This document shows, in pieces, positions 50,739 through 58,760 of a stretch of DNA of 64,000 bases (positions within the stretch are counted from its first letter, which is position 1; each line of letters starts with the position of its first letter). The stretch is from Nitrospirota bacterium (lineage in GTDB: Bacteria > Nitrospirota > JACRHJ01). The translations under genes and the position numbers were made by a program. The DNA lies in NCBI GenBank assembly GCA_021784575.1, contig JAJYHX010000007.1:34468-98467 (forward strand), written 5' to 3'. The notes below the pieces were generated by a model. It was not told the DNA's origin and searched no databases. It saw only the letters and a list, made by a program, of their open reading frames with translations.

Positions 50739-51679
50739 GCACATCTTTGCGGCATCCCTTTTACACAAGACTTAAAGGCCCAACTGGCCCGGCGATTGTA
50801 TCCCTGGCCCTTGCGGCCTCCTTTGTATCCGTTCCGCTTATCGGTTCCTTTACGGTGCTTTTCCTCCCGGCGCCGCTCGCCTACGCCTATCTCAAATACC
50901 GCCCGTCCTCCTTTGCCGTAATTTCCCTGATAATCCTCGGCCTTGCCAGCATATGGGGATTTCCGGTGTTCACGGTGATGTTCTTCGGCCTCTGCATCTG
51001 CGGCCTGGCGCTGGGGATGGCCGCGGAGAAAAAGGCCACGGACGACAAGGCCGTGCTGTGGGGGACGATTGCGCCGATAATCGCCGTCCTGCCGCTTGTT
51101 GCGGCGTATCTTGCGGTAATCGGCGCGAACCCCATCCAGCACATAAACAGCGTAATGAACCAGGGAGTGGCCCAGTCCGCGGCGCTATACAAGCATATGG
51201 GAATGTCCCAGGCGCAGATCGAAGCGATGATGCCGTCTCTCAGAGAGGTGGCGCGACTAATAGAAGATTACTTCCCCGCCATTATCTTCGCGAGCGTAGC
51301 CGCGACGAGCTTCACGGCCTGGGTCATCCTGAGAATATATGCCCGGAGGGGCGGCATTCAGCTTGTGGAGTGGGATTTTTCCAGGTGGCGGCTTCCGGAC
51401 CACCTCGTCTGGGGCATAATAATCCCCGGCTTCCTGCTTATCCCCGATATTCCAATCCTCAGGATAATATCGGGGAATGTTCTCGTTATATTCGCCGTGC
51501 CGTATCTCTTCCTTGGAATCGCGCTGCTGGTTCATCTTTTCGATAAATACAAGCTCTCGCCTTTCCTGCGCGTCCTGATTTACATATTCATCACAATACA
51601 GCCGATTCTCGCCGCGCTTGTGTTGATAGCCGGTTTCTTCGACACCTGGGCGGATTTCAGGAAGATACGGAAAACCTGA
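50732..51679 (+). CDS. DUF2232 (YybS-like) membrane protein
   Basis: 315 residues with about eight hydrophobic helices (for example ILGLASIWGFPVFTVMFFGLCICGLALGMA and HLVWGIIIPGFLLIP...ISGNVLVIFAVPYLFLGIALLVHLFDKY). The family is unknown in function and commonly follows rpsR and precedes rplI. Here rplI is absent and a repeat region follows. The start codon and Shine-Dalgarno lie within a dispersed repeat; later starts (for example in-frame GTA/ATA region) would remove the first helix, so ATG 50732 is kept. Confidence 0.85.
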   Translation: MKSTSLRHPFYTRLKGPTGPAIVSLALAASFVSVPLIGSFTVLFLPAPLAYAYLKYRPSSFAVISLIILGLASIWGFPVFTVMFFGLCICGLALGMAAEKKATDDKAVLWGTIAPIIAVLPLVAAYLAVIGANPIQHINSVMNQGVAQSAALYKHMGMSQAQIEAMMPSLREVARLIEDYFPAIIFASVAATSFTAWVILRIYARRGGIQLVEWDFSRWRLPDHLVWGIIIPGFLLIPDIPILRIISGNVLVIFAVPYLFLGIALLVHLFDKYKLSPFLRVLIYIFITIQPILAALVLIAGFFDTWADFRKIRKT

Positions 51680-51682
51680 TGC

Positions 51683-51785
51683 ATCCTCTCCCGGCGCTAT
51701 GCGCCACCCTCCCCCACGGGTGGGGAGGGGAAATTCTTTCATCCCTCGCCCTTTTATGGGAGAGGGGCTGGGGGGAGAGGGTAAG
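51683..51785. repeat. dispersed GAGAGGG-type repeat after DUF2232
   Basis: CCTCTCCCGGCGCTATGCGC, CCCACGGGTGGGGAGGGG and CCCTCGCCCTTTTATGGGAG then AGGGGCTGGGGGGAGAGGGT. Family B, two units in tandem. Confidence 0.65.
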
Positions 51786-51822
51786 GCCCTGTTGCATTAA
51801 CGATACGGAGTTGTCCCGAAGC

Positions 51823-51863
51823 TGTGGAAAAAATGCCACACATTGTCCCTTTTTCGCCACACA
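51823..51863 (+). promoter_or_regulatory. candidate enhancer (activator) site of the porin promoter
   Basis: Two direct copies of GCCACACA (51835-51842, 51856-51863) spaced 21 bp, plus TGTGG (51823-51827) that pairs with the first copy's CCACA. They lie 98-138 bp upstream of the -24/-12 element, the normal distance for an NtrC-family activator. Confidence 0.4.
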
Positions 51864-51960
51864 ATCCTGGAATAAACGGCATCTGACCGTTTTGTAGAAT
51901 AGGCCTGTTTTGCCTGCCACGGCTTACGTTTCCGGTCTTTGCGCACAGTTTTGTATTTAA

Positions 51961-51976
51961 TGGCATTGAATTTGCA
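51961..51976 (+). promoter_or_regulatory. sigma-54 promoter upstream of the porin gene
   Basis: TGGCATTGAATTTGCA: GG and GC are exactly 10 bp apart and it matches TGGCAC-N5-TTGCW at 9 of the informative positions. Predicted start near 51988. Confidence 0.6.
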
Positions 51977-52015
51977 ACCTTAACCGGACTAAGGGGATTT
52001 TTGGGGAAAAATTGC

Positions 52016-52044
52016 TTGACAACGAAATTCCCGGATGCTATATT
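52016..52044 (+). promoter_or_regulatory. strong sigma-70 promoter of the porin gene
   Basis: Consensus TTGACA (52016-52021), 17-bp spacer, TATATT (52039-52044). Predicted start near 52051 leaves a leader of about 200 nt. Confidence 0.75.
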
Positions 52045-52138
52045 TCCCGAAATCTTTTTTTGATTAAGCCTTTTTAATGACGTTTTTCGAGGTGGGGAGG
52101 AGTTTATTTCGTAGTCTTATTCTTAAAATTCTGCAAGG

Positions 52139-52215
52139 AAAGGAGGGGGAATCTAAGCGTAATTTGCACTACCTACTGATTCGAGTTGCACTGCACCAGA
52201 AGTCTTAGATGCATC
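52139..52215 (+). promoter_or_regulatory. possible structured leader in the porin mRNA
   Basis: ATCTAAG (52151-52157) can pair with CTTAGAT (52204-52210), closing a 46-nt loop that contains TTTGCACT and GTTGCACTGCACC. An AAGGAGGGGG just before the left arm has no start codon behind it. It might be a structured RNA; no known class recognised. The rest of 51786-52250 has no gene. Confidence 0.3.
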
Positions 52216-52253
52216 AATCATAGCGGCAGGATTTAAAAAGGAGGAGAAATAAG

Positions 52254-53765
52254 ATGAAGAAATTAGTACTTGCTTTAACCGTCGTTTGCGCCATGATAGC
52301 AGGCTTTGCCTCCATGGCGGCGGCGGAAGTGACGGTCGGCGGCAGCGCCGAAATCCGCTACGATCTCTGGAAGAACATCGACCTGAACACCGGCGCGACG
52401 CTGTTCCAGTCCCAGAACTTCTTCGACGAGAGGGTCATGGTAAACGTGGACGCCAAGGTAACCCAGGGCCTCGAAGGCTTCGTCGAGTTCGACACCGATA
52501 ACCAGAACTGGGGCCAGCCGACGGCTGCGGGCAACATCCCCACCTACCTGAACCACGAGTTTGGCAACGGTGTTGCCGTCCGCCAGGCGTGGATCAACGC
52601 CATGGCGCCGGGCATTCCCGTCGGCGTGAAGATAGGCCACCAGCCCCTGGCGCTCGGCCACGGCATCTGGCTCGATACGAGCAGGTACGGCTCCGATGCA
52701 ATACTTGCGTACTCAAAACCCATACCGAACCTCCTCGTGGCGGCGGCGTATGTCCAGATGTCCCAGAACGGCAACAGGCTGAACAGCGGCGCGTTCAACA
52801 GGATAGGCGCGGGACTGGGTAATGATTTCGCCGGCTTCAACAATACAACGGGTATAATAGATTCCACCAAGGCCCACAGCGGCGTGCGCGCATATGCCGC
52901 GCTGGCCAACTACACCTGGATGCCGAACAACACCGTCGGCGTGAACTTCACCTACGTCCGCGACCACAGCTCGCTTGACAGCGCCATCGGCAACGGCCAC
53001 AGGATCTGGGCGACCAACATAGGTATACCCATCGACGGCACGATAGGCATGGTTAATTACAAGGGCGAGTTCGACTGGCTCTACACCAATACCAAGAACG
53101 CATTCGGCCAAGGCCTGTCCTACACGGAAAGCGGCTTCGCCGCCATGCTCGGCGCGAACGCGAACGTCGTGAAGATGGTCAACGTCGGTATGGAAGCGGC
53201 CTACGGCACCGGCAACTCGGCCTACGACCCGCAGATATTCTACAACCCGGGCGGCGTGGCCCCCGGCGGCTCAAAGCACATGGACCACGCGTATTACACC
53301 CCGTACGACAGCACGTCATACAACTACGCCTTCCTGTATAACGACAAGATAGGCCAGGGCCCGCTCGGTGAGGGCGGCGGCGCAGGGTTCGGCGACGGTT
53401 ACGGCGGCTTCGGTCTTGCTAACACCGGCTACATAAAGGTCTCCGCGAGCGTTGCCCCGACTGACAGGCTGAAAGCCGGCCTCGACTTCCTGTATCTCCG
53501 CGCCTCCGAGTCCATGCTCCCCGGCCAGTCCCGCGACCTGGGCTGGGAGCTTGACGGCCATGCCGACTACAAGCTCTACGACAACCTTACGCTTAACCTC
53601 ACCGGCGGCGTGTTCGATCCGGGCGCGTGGTATTCCTTCAAGGGCCATCCTGCGTTAAATGTCGCCTCCAACAGCGCCATCCTCACCGACCCGACTGATG
53701 GTTTAAGCCCGATCAAGAGGAACGTCGCCTGGGGTATGGAGACGAAGCTTACCATGAAGTTCTAA
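52254..53765 (+). CDS. outer-membrane porin (beta-barrel)
   Basis: 503 residues. Signal peptide MKKLVLALTVVCAMIAGFASMAAA, mature start EVTVGGSAEIRYDLWKNID. Alternating amphipathic strands and aromatic girdles through the whole length, last residue Phe (GMETKLTMKF). It fits the large alginate-/carbohydrate-porin-like barrels of anaerobic Gram-negatives; specificity unknown. Glycine-rich loops (GPLGEGGGAGFGDGYGGFGLANTGY) are probably extracellular. The strong AAGGAGGAG Shine-Dalgarno, consensus promoter and C-ending codons suggest very high expression, probably a major porin. Confidence 0.87.
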   Translation: MKKLVLALTVVCAMIAGFASMAAAEVTVGGSAEIRYDLWKNIDLNTGATLFQSQNFFDERVMVNVDAKVTQGLEGFVEFDTDNQNWGQPTAAGNIPTYLNHEFGNGVAVRQAWINAMAPGIPVGVKIGHQPLALGHGIWLDTSRYGSDAILAYSKPIPNLLVAAAYVQMSQNGNRLNSGAFNRIGAGLGNDFAGFNNTTGIIDSTKAHSGVRAYAALANYTWMPNNTVGVNFTYVRDHSSLDSAIGNGHRIWATNIGIPIDGTIGMVNYKGEFDWLYTNTKNAFGQGLSYTESGFAAMLGANANVVKMVNVGMEAAYGTGNSAYDPQIFYNPGGVAPGGSKHMDHAYYTPYDSTSYNYAFLYNDKIGQGPLGEGGGAGFGDGYGGFGLANTGYIKVSASVAPTDRLKAGLDFLYLRASESMLPGQSRDLGWELDGHADYKLYDNLTLNLTGGVFDPGAWYSFKGHPALNVASNSAILTDPTDGLSPIKRNVAWGMETKLTMKF

Positions 53766-53816
53766 CCTGTCGAAGGGGGGCAGATGATATTCCCCGTCGA
53801 ATAAGTCAACAAAAAA

Positions 53817-53843
53817 CCCGGCCCGTTTGGGCCGGGTTTTTTT
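53817..53843 (+). terminator. rho-independent terminator after the porin gene
   Basis: CCCGGCCC (53817-53824), loop GTTT, GGGCCGGG (53829-53836), then seven T. Flanking A-run makes it bidirectional-like. Confidence 0.9.
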
Positions 53844-53880
53844 GTTATGAGTAACTCCCCGCCCGTTATATACTTTTTAT

Positions 53881-55332
53881 ATGATTACCAGGTCATCCAG
53901 CCTCATCCTCCGCGCATTATCCGCTCTGCCCTGTCTGCGCGGCGCATATCTCGCAGGCGGTGCGGTGCGAGACCTCGTCATCGGCAAGAAGCCGGCAGAC
54001 CGGCGCGAAATCTCGGACATAGACATAGCTGTTCCGGGCGACGCCGGGGCTGTATGCCGGGAGATTGCGTCCGCGCTGAACGGCGCGGCATTTGTCCTCG
54101 ACCGACAAAGAGACGTCCGGCGCGTGTCGCTTCCCCGGGGCCGGTCGACCGGCGGCCTGCACGTGGACGTTTCGAGGATGAAAGGGGATGGGATATTTGC
54201 CGACCTCGCCGCGCGGGATTTTACGATAGACGCGATGGCGCTGCCCTTTCCGATGCCGCCCGACAGCCGGTCGGATTTCGCAATCATAGACCCGTTCGGG
54301 GGGCTGAAAGACATACAGGAAAGGCTGGTCAGGGCGCTGTCAAAAAACACTTTATCCGACGACCCCTTACGCATGTTGAGGGCCTTCAGGCTGGCAAACC
54401 GGCTTTGTTTTAAAATTGACGGCAAGACGCTTCGTGACATAAGGGAACTCGCGGTTTTAATTGAGAAAATATCCCCCGAGCGAGTCCGGGACGAGATATA
54501 TATCATGCTTGAAACGACGGATTCCTGGAGGGCGTTTTGCGCCATGTCCGATGCCGGAATACTGGAGCGTATCCTTCCGGAAACAAAGCCCATGCGCGGC
54601 CTTACGCAGGGCGGGGCGCACCGTTACGACCTCCTCGTCCATTCGCTGAAGACGATGGAATACGCCGAGGACGTAATGCGGAATACCGGAAAATATTTCG
54701 GGGCCAGGGGGGCGGAAGTATCGTCGTATCTCCGGGGACGCATAGACGAAAACCTTACGGCGGCGGGCATGGTCAAGCTGACCGCGCTCCTGCACGACTC
54801 CGGCAAGCCGTTTGCGATGTTCATGGATTCCGGCCGGGTAAGGTTTACGGGGCACGACCTCAGGGGGGCGGAGATAAACGGAACGGCCGCGGAACGGCTG
54901 AAGATGTCCTCGAAGGCAAAAGAGATGCTCTTCCTGACCGCGAGGCACCACATGAGGCCGCTCCACATGACAAAAGAGGGAATTAGCCGTCACGCGATGT
55001 ACAGGTATTGCCGGGAAATGGGCGCGCACCTGCCGGCTTCACTGGTCATTGCGCTTGCGGACGCGTTCGCAACACGTGAGGGGCCGGAATCGGTCACCAC
55101 GGATATTGAAGGAGTGACGATTGCGGTGTCAGAGTATTATTACGGCGAATTTCTCCGGGAAGCGGAAGCGCCGCTCCTGAGGGGACAGGACTTGATTGAC
55201 GAACTTAAACTCCCGCCGGGGCCGATGTTCTCAAGGCTCCTGGAGGATGTCCGAGATAGGCGGGCTAAGGGGGCAATCAAGACGCGGGACGAGGCGCTGG
55301 AATACGTTAAGAAAAATTTGGCGCGAAAATAG
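53881..55332 (+). CDS. class II poly(A) polymerase / tRNA nucleotidyltransferase family protein with HD domain
   Basis: 483 residues. Nucleotidyltransferase head: GAYLAGGAVRDLVIGKKPADRREISDIDIAVPGDA with the DxD metal motif, RDFTIDAMALPF, DPFGGLKDIQERLVRAL and DDPLRMLRAFRLANRL (RNA-binding helix). An HD domain follows (LTALLHDSGKPFAMF ... FTGHDLRGAEI). This matches CCA-adding/poly(A) polymerases, which cannot be told apart reliably by eye. Two CCGG palindromes fall in the head's loops (KKPADRR; RGRSTGG). No Shine-Dalgarno is obvious before ATG 53881. The 3' end overlaps an eroded minus-strand gene by 26 bp. Confidence 0.88.
   Translation: MITRSSSLILRALSALPCLRGAYLAGGAVRDLVIGKKPADRREISDIDIAVPGDAGAVCREIASALNGAAFVLDRQRDVRRVSLPRGRSTGGLHVDVSRMKGDGIFADLAARDFTIDAMALPFPMPPDSRSDFAIIDPFGGLKDIQERLVRALSKNTLSDDPLRMLRAFRLANRLCFKIDGKTLRDIRELAVLIEKISPERVRDEIYIMLETTDSWRAFCAMSDAGILERILPETKPMRGLTQGGAHRYDLLVHSLKTMEYAEDVMRNTGKYFGARGAEVSSYLRGRIDENLTAAGMVKLTALLHDSGKPFAMFMDSGRVRFTGHDLRGAEINGTAAERLKMSSKAKEMLFLTARHHMRPLHMTKEGISRHAMYRYCREMGAHLPASLVIALADAFATREGPESVTTDIEGVTIAVSEYYYGEFLREAEAPLLRGQDLIDELKLPPGPMFSRLLEDVRDRRAKGAIKTRDEALEYVKKNLARK
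53992..54003. repeat. CCGG palindrome copy 1 in the nucleotidyltransferase gene
   Basis: CCGGCAGACCGG, two mismatches from the core; encodes KPADRR between the GGAVRD and DID motifs. Confidence 0.4.
54141..54152. repeat. CCGG palindrome copy 2 in the nucleotidyltransferase gene
   Basis: Exact CCGGTCGACCGG with flanks GGG and CGGCC (the reverse complement matches the extended flanks of the 33547 copy). Encodes GRSTGG, as in the hydrolase copy at 1975. Confidence 0.7.
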
Positions 55333-55617
55333 AGATTCCAAGGACAATTGTCATGATTCCCGAAATAAAACTTAACAGCAGCAGCCATTGTTTGATTTCG
55401 TCGGGGCTTCTGTCCGGTTTCATGAATAGCGATTGGAGAAATTCCGATTTTTTCAGGCCAACGGAAACCAGAAATAAAAGCAATACGGCTATGAATATTT
55501 TCCTAACAGGGTAGCGTTAAGAACGATTCCGTATCTCGTAACCTTTAACGACGCGAGCGGCCAACTCGCACTTATAAAACCGATTCTTGCCCCGCCGGTG
55601 CGCGATATTTCGTTCAT
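55307..55617 (-). pseudogene. eroded small gene, two reading-frame fragments
   Basis: From ATG 55617, with AGGAG 6 nt upstream, the minus strand reads MNEISRTGGARIGFISASWP then LASLKVTRYGIVLNATLLGKYS and stops at 55489. It resembles the start of a small conserved hypothetical family (ASWPxAxLxV...L-GKY). In another frame the sequence continues with a hydrophobic tail (IFIAVLLLFLVSVGL ... WLLLLSFISGIMTIVLGISIF) ending at 55307. The simplest reading is one membrane protein gene damaged by an internal deletion or frameshift. No other gene is visible in 55333-55636. Confidence 0.5.
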
Positions 55618-55636
55618 GGCGTCTCCTGCCTGGGAG

Positions 55637-57466
55637 TTATGTCCTGATTCGCTCCATTAATGTCCGGGAGAGCCGGTTCTTCTCGAAGTATTCGCGCTCC
55701 AGGTCCTCGACGTAGAAGCGGTCGAGGCCGGAGTTCTCAAGAAAATCCGTCCGGAGCCTGCCGTTGCTCCCGGCGATTATCACGGGCAGGAGGTTGTGGA
55801 GATAGAATGCCTCTTTGCGGATGTTTATTACGGCATCCCGGAAAATCTTCTCGTCCGTGTCCGAGGTTATAATCTTCGCGTCGAGCATTTCCTTCCAGAC
55901 CTCGGAGATGAACTGGTCTTGCGAATTTTTGTCGGAGAGGTCGCTGTAGAAGCTCTTTATCTTGTCCTTCATGAACAAATGGATTGCTGTGTATGATTTT
56001 TCTTCCGCGATTATGAGATTTAACTCTTCGACGACGTCCCTGACGGACAAGTCGCCTTTTTCTATCGAGCCGAGGCCGATATAGAGGGCGTTCGCCTTTT
56101 TCCGGCCGTATGCCGTAAGGTATCTGTTCTTCTGCACGTCCTCGAAGAAAAGCTCATGGAATAGCCCATTCTTTACCTCGTCGAACGCCCTTTTGTTGCC
56201 CATAAGGCTCCGGATATTCTCTTCCGTTACCTGCGTGTTCTCCATGAAAGAAATCTTGCTTATCGTTGCGTACGTGGTGTCGTAACGGTCGAAGTATGTG
56301 ACTATGCGGCCAAAGTTCTCAAGGAGGCCCATGTCGTCCGAGCCGACCGAGCGCTCGTCGGCCAGTCTGCACGTTTCGAGCAAAAGCTCTTCAAAGGAAT
56401 TGTCGCGGTTTGAAATGGCCTGGCGTTTGGCGCGCAGGAGCTTCAAGAGGTCTTCCGAGTCGACAAACCTGCCGGTATGTCCTTTCAGGAACAGCCCCTC
56501 GAATATAGCGCGGCATTCGCGCATATACTCCGGCTCGTTCACCTCCTTTATCGTCTTGCCCTTCAGCAGAAGCTCGTCCAGGGTATCGAACAGGTTCGGC
56601 GGGATGCGGTTCCTTAAGGAGAGCGTCCGGAGCCTTGCGAGCTTTGCCATGTCGGTTGAGTCGATCTCGCTTTTATGCGCGCAGCTTATGAGCACCGCCT
56701 TGTATTCGTCCACGATGCGCTTGTTCTCGGGATGCTTGTACATGGAGTCTATCCTGATGCGCTCCTGCTGGTATCTGTCCAGCTCGCAGAGGGATGCCAT
56801 GCCGGCAAGTTTTGCCGCGCCTTCTTCGTCTATGGCCCTGTTCTTCTGGTACAGCTCCCTGAAGAGCCTCTGGAAGTCCTGATGGTAGAGGTGCACCAGC
56901 CTGATGAGGAAAATTATGCTTCTTTCCTCGTTCAGCTCCAGAAAAAGCTCCCGGACAAGCGCGGCGTCGTCTCCCTCGCCCACCCTGGACGTGTGCTTTA
57001 TATATTTCCCGACCTTGCGCAGTATCTCTTCCTGGCGGTATCTTGGCGAGGTTTTTTTGTCAGACTGTATGAAGAAGTAGTAGTTTGCGATGGCGTTGCC
57101 GCCCATGAACACACGGTCGAAGCTCTCCTCGCCGTAATTTGTATCGGTGAAGGCTATTCTGCCTTCCGGGGAATAGACCGCGCCGTACATCACCAGGCGG
57201 TTTAAGACGTCCCGCTTTATGATGTCCTTGACAGGCAGGTCGATGCCGAACATATATTCGCAGAAGCTTCCGCCGCAGGTATGGTATGATATGCCATTCG
57301 GAGAGATTGAGAACTCGTCGCCGGAATAAAAAAAGCGGATGAATGTGCCGTCCTTTGTCTCCCCGGTCTCGTGGAAATACCTGTTCGCCACGTCCGGCCC
57401 GGCTACGGTCGCGTAATATTCTATCCGGTCGTTTATCCTGCCGTGGAGCCTTATGTCCTGTATCAT
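55637..57466 (-). CDS. large protein of unknown function, possibly TIGR04442 family
   Basis: 609 residues, soluble, no signal peptide. The N-terminal ~150 residues are mixed alpha/beta (DIRLHGRINDRIEYYATVAGPDVANRYFHETG, then TCGGSFCEYMFGIDLPVKDIIKRDVLNRLVMYGAVYSPEG); the remainder is helical and charged, with repeated L-x-x-L patterns. From memory it resembles TIGR04442, a family without assigned function in deltaproteobacteria and relatives; unverified. No catalytic motif is evident. The start ATG 57466 is preceded by GGGATGATAC on its strand but no strong Shine-Dalgarno. Divergent from ald across a repeat. Confidence 0.75.
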   Translation of the reverse strand: MIQDIRLHGRINDRIEYYATVAGPDVANRYFHETGETKDGTFIRFFYSGDEFSISPNGISYHTCGGSFCEYMFGIDLPVKDIIKRDVLNRLVMYGAVYSPEGRIAFTDTNYGEESFDRVFMGGNAIANYYFFIQSDKKTSPRYRQEEILRKVGKYIKHTSRVGEGDDAALVRELFLELNEERSIIFLIRLVHLYHQDFQRLFRELYQKNRAIDEEGAAKLAGMASLCELDRYQQERIRIDSMYKHPENKRIVDEYKAVLISCAHKSEIDSTDMAKLARLRTLSLRNRIPPNLFDTLDELLLKGKTIKEVNEPEYMRECRAIFEGLFLKGHTGRFVDSEDLLKLLRAKRQAISNRDNSFEELLLETCRLADERSVGSDDMGLLENFGRIVTYFDRYDTTYATISKISFMENTQVTEENIRSLMGNKRAFDEVKNGLFHELFFEDVQKNRYLTAYGRKKANALYIGLGSIEKGDLSVRDVVEELNLIIAEEKSYTAIHLFMKDKIKSFYSDLSDKNSQDQFISEVWKEMLDAKIITSDTDEKIFRDAVINIRKEAFYLHNLLPVIIAGSNGRLRTDFLENSGLDRFYVEDLEREYFEKNRLSRTLMERIRT

Positions 57467-57511
57467 CCCGCAGGATTATAACATGCAAACCGGCGTTTAT
57501 TCAAAAGAAAA

Positions 57512-57561
57512 GTAGGGGCTCGATTTATCTCGCCCGAGGCGCAATGAAATTGCGCCCCTAC
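57512..57561. repeat. dispersed repeat GTAGGGGC...GCCCCTAC before ald
   Basis: Terminal inverted repeats GTAGGGGC (57512-57519) and GCCCCTAC (57554-57561), inner GGCGCAATGAAATTGCGCC. Family E; related copies at 38281 and 38486. Confidence 0.7.
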
Positions 57562-57579
57562 AGTTAATTCTGCTATAAT
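57550..57579 (+). promoter_or_regulatory. ald promoter with repeat-derived -35
   Basis: TTGCGC (57550-57555), 18-bp spacer, TATAAT (57574-57579). The -35 hexamer lies inside the right end of the dispersed repeat. Confidence 0.55.
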
Positions 57580-57605
57580 CATTATCAAAAAGGAGGCGTT
57601 CCGTT

Positions 57606-58712
57606 ATGATAATAGGGGTTCCGAAAGAGATAAAGGACAAGGAGTTCCGCGTCGGCATGGTCCCGTCGGGGGTGCGCGAGATGACGCTGACGGGGCACAG
57701 GGTGATTGTCCAGCGCGGCGCCGGGGAGGGAAGCGGCATTACGGATACGGAATACGAGAGGGCCGGGGCTGCGCTCGCGGGGTCGGCCAAGGCCGTTTAT
57801 GCCAGGGCGGAGCTTATCGTTAAGGTGAAGGAGCCTCTGCCGCGCGAATATCCAATGCTCCGGGAAGGCCAGGTCGTTTTCACGTTCCTGCACCTGGCGG
57901 CTGACAGGGGGCTTACGGAGGCGCTTCTGAAACGCGGCATCATAGGCATCGCGTATGAAACGATACAGAGGGAAGACGGCTCGCTGCCGCTACTTATGCC
58001 CATGAGCCAGGTGGCCGGCAGGCTGTCGATACAGTTTGGAGCGACATACCTTCAGGAGAATAACGGCGGGCGCGGAGTTCTCCTGGGGGGCGTGCCGGGC
58101 GTGAAGCCCGCCCGCGTGCTGGTTATCGGCGCGGGCACCGTGGGCCTGAACGCGGCCAAAATCGCGCATGGCATGGGGGCGGAAGTTACGCTGCTCGACC
58201 TCTCCGTTGACCGCCTGGACTACGCCGAGGACATATTTCACGGCACGATAAGGACACTTGTTTCCAACCGCCACGTGCTTGAGGAGTCGCTCATGGAGGC
58301 CGACCTTGTCATCGGCGCGGTTCTGGTGGCTGGCGCGAGGGCGCCGAAACTGGCGGGCAGAAAGGCCATAGCAAAAATGAAGCGGGGGGCGGTTATCGTG
58401 GACGTTTCCATAGACCAGGGAGGCTGTTTCGAGACATCCCGGCCCACTTCTTTTACTGATCCGGTATACGCCGTGGACGGCGTGATACATTTCTGCGTGA
58501 CGAACATGCCCGGGGCCGTTCCCAGGACGTCCACGTTCGCCCTGACGAACGTAACGCTCCCCTACGCGCTTAAAATCGCAAACATGGGGGTAGAGGCGGC
58601 GCTCAAGTCCGACATCGCCCTCATGCGCGGACTGAACCTCTGGGAAGGGATGCTGACGTCAAGGCCGGTCGCCGAGACGTTCGATATGAAGCCGAGGGAA
58701 GTGGAGTTTTAG
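57606..58712 (+). CDS. ald: alanine dehydrogenase
   Basis: 368 residues, family length. NAD-dependent interconversion of L-alanine with pyruvate and ammonia. MIIGVPKEIKDKEFRVGMVPSGV, the catalytic Lys/His regions (ELIVKVKEPLP, VVFTFLHLAAD), PLLMPMSQVAGRLSIQFGATYL and the NAD fold VLVIGAGTVGLNAAKIAHGMGAEVTLLDLSVDRL are signatures. AAAAAGGAGG lies 9 nt upstream of ATG 57606. Confidence 0.96.
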   Translation: MIIGVPKEIKDKEFRVGMVPSGVREMTLTGHRVIVQRGAGEGSGITDTEYERAGAALAGSAKAVYARAELIVKVKEPLPREYPMLREGQVVFTFLHLAADRGLTEALLKRGIIGIAYETIQREDGSLPLLMPMSQVAGRLSIQFGATYLQENNGGRGVLLGGVPGVKPARVLVIGAGTVGLNAAKIAHGMGAEVTLLDLSVDRLDYAEDIFHGTIRTLVSNRHVLEESLMEADLVIGAVLVAGARAPKLAGRKAIAKMKRGAVIVDVSIDQGGCFETSRPTSFTDPVYAVDGVIHFCVTNMPGAVPRTSTFALTNVTLPYALKIANMGVEAALKSDIALMRGLNLWEGMLTSRPVAETFDMKPREVEF

Positions 58713-58760
58713 TCTGCTATGCCGTTCCCCTTGGAATCGGGAATTCAGCGATTTTAAAAG

